The position numbers and the translations under genes were made by a program. This document shows positions 1 to 9,036 of a stretch of 9,464 nucleotides of DNA, one piece after another (the stretch's first letter is position 1; each line of letters begins with the position of its first letter). Origin of the DNA: Serpentinimonas sp. (GTDB lineage: Bacteria > Pseudomonadota > Gammaproteobacteria > Burkholderiales > Burkholderiaceae_C); NCBI GenBank assembly GCA_025458665.1, contig JALOSG010000098.1:1-9464 (forward strand), in the 5' to 3' direction. The notes beneath the pieces were generated by a model. The model did not search any database. It had not been told where the DNA came from and saw nothing but the letters and a program-made list of their open reading frames with translations.

Positions 1-2547
<2,547 letters not shown>

Positions 2548-2775
2548 GGTTCACCCCTGAGATGGAAAAGTCGGGAAGCGGCTGATGCAAAAACCACCTT
2601 TGCCGCAAAGGTGGCCATGGTGCCCTGAAAACCCGGGCGCCTTGCAAGCTGGGTGGGCGAACATTTGGTGTGCAGTCCTTGCGGAGTGATGCGGTGCATC
2701 GACCGGGACGCTGTGTCCATGTGCCCTGGGGGCGTTGGTCGGGGCCGGAGGTGCTGCTGTCGCGCTTGCAAGGCT
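2548..2775 (-). promoter_or_regulatory. rpoD 5' leader (about 228 nt)
   Basis: This is the non-coding stretch between the predicted transcription start (about 2775-2773) and the rpoD ATG. It holds the terminator-like hairpin described separately and the AGGGG ribosome binding site at 2558-2554. Two copies of the palindromic octamer CTTGCAAG lie at 2641-2648 and 2765-2772. A segment CCGCAAGG (2684-2677, minus strand) could pair with CCTTTGCGG in the hairpin. No convincing small gene was found in it. Limits depend on the promoter call. Confidence 0.5.
2589..2614 (-). terminator. Rho-independent terminator or attenuator in the rpoD leader
   Basis: A perfect 9-bp inverted repeat lies at 2594-2602 (ccacctttg) and 2606-2614 (caaaggtgg) with a 3-nt loop. 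Read on the minus strand, the hairpin is followed directly by five Ts (2593-2589), the layout of an intrinsic terminator for leftward transcription. It lies after dnaG and after the predicted rpoD promoter but 42 bp before the rpoD start, so it would act on transcripts entering rpoD. The T-run is short, so termination is probably partial. It could instead be a processing or stability hairpin. Confidence 0.65.
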
Positions 2776-2779
2776 ATGG

Positions 2780-2788
2780 ATTATACCA
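2780..2788 (-). promoter_or_regulatory. Extended -10 promoter of rpoD
   Basis: On the minus strand the sequence TGGTATAAT occurs at 2788-2780. This is a perfect TATAAT hexamer preceded by the TGn extended -10 element, unusual in such GC-rich DNA. It starts 22 bp after the dnaG stop codon. No good -35 is present: the best is TTCCCA at 2806-2801, 4 of 6 matches with a short 15-bp spacer. Extended -10 promoters can work without one. Predicted start is about 2775-2773, giving rpoD its own transcript in addition to any read-through from dnaG. Confidence 0.7.
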
Positions 2789-2810
2789 AATGGGCCCGTT
2801 TGGGAAGGGA

Positions 2811-4769
2811 TCAACCCTGCTGCAGCAGCCTGATCCGTTCGGTAATGGCCCGGTAGCGCCCCAGTGCTTCGGGATTCGTGCGCGCTTCGGCAATGGCCTG
2901 GGTGGCCCGCAGGTTCAGCGCATCGATGTGCATGCGCCGCAGCAGGTCGCGCAGTTCGGCCCGGGCATCTTCCTCGGTGGCGGGTTCCGACTCCAGCGCC
3001 GAGGCGGACTGGAACAGCTCGCGCGCCCAGTCTTCAAAAGGCAGTCCCTGCATGCCCGCGCTCAGCGCCGCCCAGGGCTGCGGTCCGTGCTCGTGCCACT
3101 GCCCCTCCAGCCAGGCAAACAGGGCGCCGTGGGGTTCGGGCAGGTGGCCCAGCAGTTCGTGGTCCTCGGCGCTCAGCCAGTCCCAGGCCTCGGGGGTACT
3201 GAGTACCAGCCGCGCGGTGCGGTCCTCGCGGGCCAGCAAGCCCTTGCGCAGCGTGCTGCGGGCGCGCCTTGCAGCGGGCTCGGTATGGCGGGCTGGGGTG
3301 GCGTAGCCCACCATGGGCAGGGCGGCATCCGGGAAACGCGGTGGTACGCGCCCACGCTCCGGGCGGCCGCCCCGGGTACCCGTGCTTGTTGGGTTTGCAC
3401 CCGCCCCGCCAGCCCCACCACCGCGCTCGCCACCCACCTTCCACAGCTGGGCCAGTTCGCGGGTGTCCAGCCCTACCTGTTCGGCCAGTTCGGCAAGCAG
3501 CTGGCGCTTTAGCGCACCATCGGGCAGCAAGTGCCACAGCGGTTGCGCCTGGCTGGCCATGCGGGCGCGGCCTTCGGCAGTGCCCAGGTCGCAGTCGGCG
3601 GCGCTGGCGTCCACCAGGAAGCGGCTCAGTGGCACGGCTTCCCGAATGCGCTCGGCAAACGCATCGCTACCGTTTTCGCGCACGTAGCTGTCCGGGTCGT
3701 GCTCGGCGGGCAGGAACAGGAACTTCACCGAACGCGTGTCGCTGGCCCAGGGCAGGGCGGCGTCCAGCGCTTTGCGGGCAGCGCGCCGGCCTGCGGCATC
3801 GCCATCGAAGCTGAACACCACAGAATCGGTGAAGCGGAACAGCTTGCGCACATGGTCGGGTGTGCAGGCGGTACCCAGGGTGGCCACGGCGTTGCCAAAG
3901 CCCAGCTGGGCCAGGGCCACCACATCCATATAGCCTTCGGTGACCAGCGCAAAACCCGCTTGCCGTATGGCGGTGCGCGCCTCGAACAGGCCGTACAGCT
4001 CATGGCCCTTGCTGAATACAGGCGTCTCGGGCGAGTTGAGGTATTTCGGTTCGCCTTTGTCCAGCACGCGGCCGCCGAAACCGATGGTCTCGCCCTTCAC
4101 GTTGCGTATGGGGAACATGATGCGATCGCGGAAGCGGTCGTAGCGCTTCTCGGCCTGCGGGTCGCCGGGTTTGCCTTCGGCGCCGTCGGCCGCTTCGTTC
4201 GTGTGGCTGATCACCAGCCCCGACTCGGTCAGCAGGGCGCTCTGGTAGTCGGGGAACACGGTGGACAGAAACCGCCAGCCCTCCGGTGCGTAGCCCAGCC
4301 CGAAGGTGCGCGCCACCTCACCAGACAGGCCGCGGCCTTTCAGATACGCCACCGCCCGTTCCGAGCCCTTGAGCTGCGCCTTGTAGGCCACCGCCGCCTG
4401 TGCCAGCACGTCGGTCAGGGTTTGCTGCTTCTGGCGCTGCTCGGCGGCGCGGGCTCGCTCCTGCGGGGGAATGTCTTCCTCGGGCACCTGCAGGCCCACT
4501 TGCTGGGCCAGGTCTTTCACCGCCTCCACAAACCCTGCGCCCGTGTGGTCCATGAGGAAACCAATGGCGTTGCCGTTCTTGCCGCAGCCAAAACAGTGGA
4601 AGAACTGCTTGCTGGGGCTGACGCTGAAGGAGGGCGATTTTTCGCCATGGAACGGGCACAGGCCCATGAAGTTGGCGCCGCCCTTTTTCAACTGCACGTA
4701 GCGGCCCACCACCTCGACGATATCGACGCGGGCAAGAAGCTCCTGGATGAAATGCTGGGGTATGGCCAC
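2811..4769 (-). CDS. dnaG: DNA primase (DnaG)
   Basis: Makes the RNA primers for leading- and lagging-strand replication, acting with the DnaB helicase at the fork. With the chosen start it has 652 residues, against 581 in E. coli. The CHC2 zinc-binding domain is N-terminal (C38, H41, C59, C62). The RNA polymerase core follows, with YDRFRDRIMFPI (210-221) and FGGRV (231-235). The TOPRIM metal-binding acids are E278 (in TEGYMD), D322 and D324 (FDGDAAG). A Gly/Arg-rich linker (about 446-475) leads to the helicase-binding C-terminal domain (about 505-652). The start is the GTG at 4769 because MAIPQHFIQELLAR aligns with the E. coli N-terminus (IPRVFINDLLAR). Its Shine-Dalgarno is poor (only TAGG). 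An in-frame ATG at 4808, with CAGGAA ten bases upstream, would add 13 residues. The upstream neighbour is a divergent acyl-CoA ligase, not rpsU as in the classical operon; rpoD follows after 263 bp. No clear dnaG promoter was seen. Confidence 0.97.
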   Translation of the reverse strand: MAIPQHFIQELLARVDIVEVVGRYVQLKKGGANFMGLCPFHGEKSPSFSVSPSKQFFHCFGCGKNGNAIGFLMDHTGAGFVEAVKDLAQQVGLQVPEEDIPPQERARAAEQRQKQQTLTDVLAQAAVAYKAQLKGSERAVAYLKGRGLSGEVARTFGLGYAPEGWRFLSTVFPDYQSALLTESGLVISHTNEAADGAEGKPGDPQAEKRYDRFRDRIMFPIRNVKGETIGFGGRVLDKGEPKYLNSPETPVFSKGHELYGLFEARTAIRQAGFALVTEGYMDVVALAQLGFGNAVATLGTACTPDHVRKLFRFTDSVVFSFDGDAAGRRAARKALDAALPWASDTRSVKFLFLPAEHDPDSYVRENGSDAFAERIREAVPLSRFLVDASAADCDLGTAEGRARMASQAQPLWHLLPDGALKRQLLAELAEQVGLDTRELAQLWKVGGERGGGAGGAGANPTSTGTRGGRPERGRVPPRFPDAALPMVGYATPARHTEPAARRARSTLRKGLLAREDRTARLVLSTPEAWDWLSAEDHELLGHLPEPHGALFAWLEGQWHEHGPQPWAALSAGMQGLPFEDWARELFQSASALESEPATEEDARAELRDLLRRMHIDALNLRATQAIAEARTNPEALGRYRAITERIRLLQQG

Positions 4770-4866
4770 CGGCCTATTTTGACCGAAGCCCGCTCTGAAG
4801 CCCTGCATAGGGCGGGTTTCCTGCGCTTTACACTGGCGGAAGAAAAAACAATCCCAGGAGACCGCC
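4770..4866. other. Divergent dnaG / acyl-CoA ligase intergenic region
   Basis: This 97-bp gap separates the divergent starts of dnaG and the ligase gene and must carry control signals for the ligase, and possibly for dnaG. On the plus strand a -35-like TTGACC lies at 4779-4784, but no good -10 follows at 16-18 bp. A TTTACA at 4827-4832 would place its -10 on the ribosome binding site, which is unlikely to work. An A-rich tract lies at 4841-4851. No promoter is called with confidence. Confidence 0.4.
4856..4860 (+). promoter_or_regulatory. Ribosome binding site of the acyl-CoA ligase gene
   Basis: AGGAG lies six bases before the ATG at 4867, a near-ideal Shine-Dalgarno, and fixes the start of the ligase gene. 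Confidence 0.85.
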
Positions 4867-6525
4867 ATGACGTCCATCTTCGACCAGGACCTGCCGCGCA
4901 ACGAGGCCAACTTTGCCCCGCTCAGCCCGCTGAGCTTCATCGAGCGCACCGCCGAGGTCTACCCGGACCGTCTGGCCATCGTCCATGGGCTGGGCGAGCA
5001 GGCCACCCGCCAGACCTGGCGCCAGACCTACGAGCGCACCCGCCGCATGGCCAGCGCCCTGCAGCGCCTGGGGATAGGCAAGAACGACACCGTGGCCGCC
5101 ATGCTGCCCAACACCCCGCCCATGGTGGAGGCGCACTTCGGGGTGCCCATGGCCGGTGCGGTGCTCAACGCCATCAACACCCGCCTGGACCCGGAGGCCA
5201 TTGCCTTCATGCTCGACCACGGCGAGGCCAAAGCCATTCTGGTGGACCCCGAATTCAGCGGCACCGTGGCCCGCGCGCTGGCCCTGCGCCAGCGCACCTC
5301 GCCGCTGCACATCATTGAAATTACCGACCCGCTGTTTGGCCCGCCGGTGCAGGCCCTGGGCGGCCAGCCGTACGAGGATTTTCTGGCCAGTGGCAGCCCC
5401 GACTTTGCCTGGGGCCTGCCGGGTGATGAGTGGGACGCCATCGCCCTGAACTACACCAGCGGCACCACCGGCAACCCCAAGGGCGTGGTCTACCACCACC
5501 GGGGCGCGGCCATCAACGCCATCTCCAACATCCTGGAGTGGGACATGCCCAAGCACGCCGTCTACCTCTGGACGCTGCCCATGTTCCACTGCAACGGCTG
5601 GTGTTTCCCCTGGACCGTGGCGGCCCGCGCCGGCGTGAACGTGTGCCTGCGCCGGGTTGATGCCGAACTCATCTTCCACCTCATGCGCGAGCACGGCGTG
5701 ACGCACTACTGCGGGGCCCCCATCGTGCACGGCATGCTGGTGAATGCGCCTGCTGCGTTGAAGGTGGGGCTGCCTGCGGGCATACGCGCCATGGTGGCCG
5801 GTGCTGCACCGCCAGCGTCCATGATCGAGGGCATGGAGCAGATGGGCTTCGACTTGACCCACGTGTACGGCCTGACCGAGGTGTACGGCCCGGCCACGGT
5901 GTGTGCCAAGCACGAGGACTGGAACCAGCTGGACATTGGCGAGCGTGCCCGGCTGAATGCGCGCCAGGGCGTGCGCTACCACCTGCAGCGCAACGTGCAG
6001 GTGCTGGACCCCGACACCATGCAGCCCGTGCCCTGGGACGGCACCACCATGGGCGAGATCATGTTCAAGGGCAACATCACCATGAAGGGTTACCTGAAGA
6101 ACCCGCAGGCCACGCAGGCGGCGTTCGCCGGCGGCTGGTTCCACAGCGGAGACCTCGCGGTGCAGTACGCCGATGGCTACTTCAAGATCAAGGACCGCAG
6201 CAAGGACATCATCATTTCGGGGGGAGAGAACATTTCATCCATCGAGGTGGAAGATGTGCTCTACCGCCACCCGGCGGTGCTGGCTGCCGCCGTGGTGGCC
6301 AAGCCCGATGCGCGCTGGGGCGAAACGCCCTGTGCCTTTGTGGAGCTGAAAGCGGGCGCCAGCGTGAGCGCCGAAGACGTTGTGGCGCACTGCAAGCAGC
6401 ACCTGGCGGGCTTCAAGGTGCCGCGTGCGGTGGTGTTTGGCGAACTGCCCAAAACCAGCACCGGCAAGATCCAGAAGTTCGAGCTGCGCCAGCGGGCAGG
6501 CTCGGCCACGGCCATCGACGTGTGA
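4867..6525 (+). CDS. AMP-forming acyl-CoA ligase (DmdB / medium-chain fatty-acid type)
   Basis: Activates a carboxylic acid to its CoA thioester via an acyl-adenylate (ANL superfamily), in the cytoplasm. It has 552 residues, the usual length. The signature motifs are all present: P-loop YTSGTTGNPKG (196-206), HVYGLTE (332-338), GGWFHSGD (422-429), hinge KDRSKD (442-447) with GGENIS (452-457), and PKTSTGKIQK (528-537) holding the catalytic lysine K534. The segment after YGLTE (GPATVCAKHEDW) and the run ARLNARQGVRY (361-371) resemble the bacterial group that includes DmdB (methylmercaptopropionate-CoA ligase) and plant-type acyl-activating enzymes, rather than FadD. The exact substrate (short- or medium-chain acid, or methylmercaptopropionate) cannot be read from the sequence. 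It stands alone on the plus strand between divergent dnaG and the convergent diguanylate cyclase gene. The dehydrogenase at 8166-8924 could serve the same catabolism, but the two are not an operon. Confidence 0.92.
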   Translation: MTSIFDQDLPRNEANFAPLSPLSFIERTAEVYPDRLAIVHGLGEQATRQTWRQTYERTRRMASALQRLGIGKNDTVAAMLPNTPPMVEAHFGVPMAGAVLNAINTRLDPEAIAFMLDHGEAKAILVDPEFSGTVARALALRQRTSPLHIIEITDPLFGPPVQALGGQPYEDFLASGSPDFAWGLPGDEWDAIALNYTSGTTGNPKGVVYHHRGAAINAISNILEWDMPKHAVYLWTLPMFHCNGWCFPWTVAARAGVNVCLRRVDAELIFHLMREHGVTHYCGAPIVHGMLVNAPAALKVGLPAGIRAMVAGAAPPASMIEGMEQMGFDLTHVYGLTEVYGPATVCAKHEDWNQLDIGERARLNARQGVRYHLQRNVQVLDPDTMQPVPWDGTTMGEIMFKGNITMKGYLKNPQATQAAFAGGWFHSGDLAVQYADGYFKIKDRSKDIIISGGENISSIEVEDVLYRHPAVLAAAVVAKPDARWGETPCAFVELKAGASVSAEDVVAHCKQHLAGFKVPRAVVFGELPKTSTGKIQKFELRQRAGSATAIDV

Positions 6526-6546
6526 GGCCGGCGAGCGCGCCTGGGC
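6526..6546. other. Convergent 21-bp gap without terminator
   Basis: The acyl-CoA ligase gene and the diguanylate cyclase gene meet tail to tail here. The gap is GC-rich and has neither a clear hairpin nor a T-run on either strand, so transcripts from the two sides may overlap. Confidence 0.5.
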
Positions 6547-8085
6547 TCAGGCCGCCACCACCCGGTTTTTCCCCGAGCGCTTGGCCAGGTACATGGCCTG
6601 GTCGGCGCGTTTCAGGGTCTCGCTGCCGGTCTCGGAAGCCAGCCGCTCGGCGACGCCCGCACTGAAGGTGATGAGCAACCGCTCGTTGCCCTCCAGGAAC
6701 AGGTTTTTGGTGAGCTCACGCTGCACGCGGCGCAGCACCTCCACGCCTTCGTCCAGGCTGGTGTCTGGCATCACGATGACGAACTCCTCGCCGCCGTAGC
6801 GCGCGAGCGAGTCCTGAGGCCGCAGGGAGGCGCGTGCCACATCGGCCAGATGCTTCAGGGCTGCATCGCCCACCTCGTGGCCGTGCGAGTCGTTGAGCTT
6901 CTTGAAGTTGTCGATGTCGAGCAAGCCCACGCAGACGGCCATTTTCTGGCGCTCGGCGCGTGCCATCTCACGCTCTACGGTCTCGTCCAGCCCTTTGCGG
7001 TTCAGCGCGCCAGTGAGCGGGTCGTGCCGCGCCAGCTGGCTCATCTGGTCGAGCTCCTGCTGCAGGCGCACGATTTCGGTCTCGGCGTGGGTGGTGCGGT
7101 CGCGCAGGTCGCGCAATTCCTCGGAGGCGCGCCGCGTGTCCAGTGCCATGGAGCGCGACGCCTGAATGGCCTCCTGCAGCACGGGTGCAATATCCGTCAG
7201 GTCCTGGGCTTTCTCCAGCTGCTGGGCGCAGCGCTCTATCTTGCTGCTGTACTGGCTGCTCTCTTCGGTCATGGTAGCCAGCCGCTCGATGAAGCTGGCC
7301 AGCGCCTGCTTCATCTCGGCCTGGGCCGCCAGGGTGCGTTCGCGGGCCTCCGTCTGCTTGTGGATCACATCTTTCAGGCGCGACTGCAACGCTTCCAGAC
7401 GGCGGGTGGACAGTGGCGGTGTGGCGGCCTCCATGAGCGCAGTCATCTGGCCGCTGAGCCAGGCGTTGTCCACACCCAGCGCGCCTATGTTCTCGAACAT
7501 GAGGCGGATGAGGCCCAGCAGGCTGGTCTGCACCACGCTCTGTTCCTCTGCCACGAAGGACAGCCGGAATGCAAAATTGGCCAGTGTCTTCTTCAGGGCC
7601 TGGGGCTCGTGAGAGGGCAGGCGCAGGTAGGCCACCAACTCCTCACCCTGTATGGCCAGTTTGGGGTCCTGGTTGCCAACCGCAGGGAGTACATGCTCCA
7701 CGATGCGGGCCATCTGGTCCAGAACGTCTGCCGGGAACTGGGTGGCCAGGGGCTGGTGTGCCTCGACCACCGGAGAGACTGCGTTGGCCGGTGCCGGGGG
7801 CGGGCCCAGCGCGGCGTAGGAAACCAGCGCCTTCTGCACCCCCTCCCAGTTGTGCATGCTCACAGCCTGTTCCACCTGGGCTTTCAGGCGCTGCTGGCCG
7901 GGAGACCGGTCGGGCAAGGCCTGCGCTATGCGCCGCATGGGCTCCAGCGGGAAAGGACGCAGCGGCTGGGTGCCCGCAATCTCGTGGTAAGCAGCCTGGT
8001 AGTTCTCGGGGGTAGGCGGGAGCTTGCGCGTTGTCAATTGCTTGACGGCGTCGCGGGCAATCTCGGCAGGAGTTCGCGCGGCCAT
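6547..8085 (-). CDS. Soluble GGDEF-domain diguanylate cyclase
   Basis: Expected to make cyclic di-GMP from two GTP, a signal for biofilm versus motility. It has 512 residues. The C-terminal GGDEF domain (about 345-512) has DPLTGALNR (355-363), the metal/substrate segment DIDNFKKLND (390-399) and the signature GGEEF (431-435), an active variant of GGDEF. RPQD (422-425) ends five residues before it, the spacing of the inhibitory I-site, so product feedback inhibition is likely. The N-terminal 230 residues match no sensor domain I can name. They begin with a segment (TPAEIARDAVKQL) that I recall from other betaproteobacterial GGDEF proteins. A long helical, probably coiled-coil linker (about 235-350) joins the halves. 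I see no signal peptide or membrane span, so it should be cytoplasmic. The ATG at 8085 lacks a Shine-Dalgarno, but the recalled N-terminal segment begins right there, which supports it. It lies 80 bp after the SDR gene on the same strand. Confidence 0.93.
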   Translation of the reverse strand: MAARTPAEIARDAVKQLTTRKLPPTPENYQAAYHEIAGTQPLRPFPLEPMRRIAQALPDRSPGQQRLKAQVEQAVSMHNWEGVQKALVSYAALGPPPAPANAVSPVVEAHQPLATQFPADVLDQMARIVEHVLPAVGNQDPKLAIQGEELVAYLRLPSHEPQALKKTLANFAFRLSFVAEEQSVVQTSLLGLIRLMFENIGALGVDNAWLSGQMTALMEAATPPLSTRRLEALQSRLKDVIHKQTEARERTLAAQAEMKQALASFIERLATMTEESSQYSSKIERCAQQLEKAQDLTDIAPVLQEAIQASRSMALDTRRASEELRDLRDRTTHAETEIVRLQQELDQMSQLARHDPLTGALNRKGLDETVEREMARAERQKMAVCVGLLDIDNFKKLNDSHGHEVGDAALKHLADVARASLRPQDSLARYGGEEFVIVMPDTSLDEGVEVLRRVQRELTKNLFLEGNERLLITFSAGVAERLASETGSETLKRADQAMYLAKRSGKNRVVAA

Positions 8086-8165
8086 GGGGGTGGGTTTTCT
8101 GGTTGTCCCGGTAGGTTGACCAAATATCTTAGGTCAAAGCCTTGTTCCGTACGCAACAGCCCTGA
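8086..8165 (-). promoter_or_regulatory. SDR-cyclase intergenic region with a TTGACC-N10-GGTCAA inverted repeat
   Basis: This 80-bp gap lies upstream of the cyclase gene. A 6-bp inverted repeat, TTGACC at 8116-8121 and GGTCAA at 8132-8137, has a 10-bp AT-rich centre and spans 22 bp. It may be an operator. On the minus strand TAAGAT (8131-8126) matches the -10 consensus at 4 of 6 positions, inside the repeat, but no good -35 precedes it. No terminator for the SDR gene is visible, so read-through into the cyclase gene is possible. Confidence 0.35.
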
Positions 8166-8924
8166 TTACTTCGGTGCCAGGCGGATGGCTCCGTCCAGAC
8201 GAATCACTTCGCCGTTGAGCATGTCGTTCTCGAAAATGTGTTGCACCAGCTTGGCGTAGTCCTCGGGCGTGCCCAGGCGGGAGGGGAAGGGCACACCAGC
8301 AGCCAGCGCGTCCTGTACTTCCTGCGGCATGCCAAACAGCATGGGCGTGCCGAAAATGCCCGGCGCAATGGTCATGTTGCGTATGCCGTTGCGCGCCAGG
8401 TCGCGGGCAATCGGCAGGGTCATACCCACCACGCCGCCTTTGGATGCCGAGTACGCCGCCTGGCCAATCTGCCCGTCGTAGGCAGCGACGGACGCGGTGG
8501 AAATGAGCACGCCGCGCTCGCCGGTGGCTTCAGGCTGGTTGGCCGACATGGCCGTGGCCGCCAGGCGGATCATGTTGAAGCTGCCCACCAGGTTCACCAT
8601 GACGGTCTTGCTGAACGTGGTCAGCGCGTGCGCGCCGTTCTTGCCCACGGTTTTTTCGGCCGGTGCAATGCCGGCGCAATTCACCAGGCCCACCAGCTTG
8701 CCCGTCTGGGTGGCGGCGTCCACTGCCGCTTGCCCATCGGCTTCGCTGGACACATCGCAACGCACAAACACGCCGCCGATGTCCTTGGCCACCGCTTCGC
8801 CGCGCTCGGCCTGCATGTCGGCAATCACCACCTTGGCGCCCAGCCCGGCCAAGCGCCGTGCGGTGCCTTCGCCCAGTCCCGAGGCGCCGCCCGTGACGAT
8901 AACGACCTTGCCTGAAATGTCCAT
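8166..8924 (-). CDS. Short-chain dehydrogenase, 3-hydroxyacyl-CoA dehydrogenase type (HSD10-like)
   Basis: Predicted to oxidise a 3-hydroxyacyl-CoA to the 3-ketoacyl-CoA with NAD+, in fatty-acid or branched-chain amino-acid breakdown. It has 252 residues, a normal classical-SDR length. The Rossmann motif is TGGASGLG (11-18). D36 at the end of the second strand favours NAD over NADP. NCAGIA (82-87) and the tetrad N111, S145, Y158, K162 are all present. The sequence NLVGSFNMIRL (111-121) and the end GEVIRLDGAIRLAPK (238-252) fit type-2 3-hydroxyacyl-CoA dehydrogenases, the group that includes human HSD17B10, better than FabG. The start is the ATG at 8924, with AAGGAG at 8936-8931 six bases upstream. 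It appears to have its own promoter region, bearing a perfect palindrome, downstream of a terminator. The substrate assignment is by family only; 2-methyl-3-hydroxybutyryl-CoA is another option. Confidence 0.9.
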   Translation of the reverse strand: MDISGKVVIVTGGASGLGEGTARRLAGLGAKVVIADMQAERGEAVAKDIGGVFVRCDVSSEADGQAAVDAATQTGKLVGLVNCAGIAPAEKTVGKNGAHALTTFSKTVMVNLVGSFNMIRLAATAMSANQPEATGERGVLISTASVAAYDGQIGQAAYSASKGGVVGMTLPIARDLARNGIRNMTIAPGIFGTPMLFGMPQEVQDALAAGVPFPSRLGTPEDYAKLVQHIFENDMLNGEVIRLDGAIRLAPK

Positions 8925-8930
8925 GCCGTG

Positions 8931-8936
8931 CTCCTT
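8931..8936 (-). promoter_or_regulatory. Ribosome binding site of the SDR gene
   Basis: AAGGAG on the minus strand, six bases before the ATG at 8924, is a strong Shine-Dalgarno and fixes the start. Confidence 0.85.
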
Positions 8937-8954
8937 GTTGGGTAGTGAAAAATG

Positions 8955-8976
8955 TTGACGTTTACGTAAACGTCAA
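8955..8976. promoter_or_regulatory. Perfect 22-bp palindromic operator upstream of the SDR gene
   Basis: The left arm TTGACGTTTAC (8955-8965) is followed directly by its exact reverse complement (8966-8976). The palindrome lies 31 bp upstream of the SDR ATG, next to its Shine-Dalgarno region, in otherwise low-similarity spacer DNA. Perfect symmetry over 11+11 bp points to a dimeric repressor or activator. From memory it resembles sites for acyl-CoA or branched-chain catabolism regulators in proteobacteria (MerR-type LiuR, TetR-type FadP/LiuQ), but I cannot assign one. No regulator gene is in the window. Confidence 0.75.
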
Positions 8977-8985
8977 TAAGCCCCT

Positions 8986-8991
8986 ATTATG
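8986..8991 (-). promoter_or_regulatory. Possible -10 element of the SDR gene
   Basis: CATAAT at 8991-8986 on the minus strand matches TATAAT at 5 of 6 positions. It would start transcription near 8979, placing the palindrome right at the start of the transcript, a classic repressor layout. No -35 of quality lies 16-18 bp upstream, so the call is weak. Confidence 0.35.
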
Positions 8992-9004
8992 GACCAGCCG
9001 GACG

Positions 9005-9036
9005 AAAAAACCCGCACCAGCCGGGGCCGGTGCGGG
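9005..9036 (-). terminator. Rho-independent terminator of the iron-transporter binding-protein gene
   Basis: The 8-bp arms CCCGCACC (9011-9018) and GGTGCGGG (9029-9036) pair perfectly. On the minus strand the hairpin is followed by six Ts (9010-9005). It lies 83 bp after the stop codon of the upstream gene and separates that gene from the SDR gene. Confidence 0.85.

Noticed and set aside
4779..4832. TTGACC (4779) and TTTACA (4827) as -35 boxes for the ligase gene
   Set aside because: Neither has an acceptable -10 at 16-18 bp; the second would put it on the ribosome binding site.
3531..5318. A 595-codon plus-strand frame spanning dnaG and the ligase start
   Set aside because: It runs antisense through conserved dnaG motifs and then out of frame into the ligase; a composition artefact.
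4828..6144. A 438-codon minus-strand frame inside the ligase gene
   Set aside because: Antisense shadow of a gene with complete ANL motifs; its His/Val/Gly-rich product has no family character.
6850..8259. A 469-codon plus-strand frame antisense to the cyclase gene
   Set aside because: The minus-strand frame carries GGEEF, the I-site and the conserved N-terminal segment; the plus frame has no motifs.
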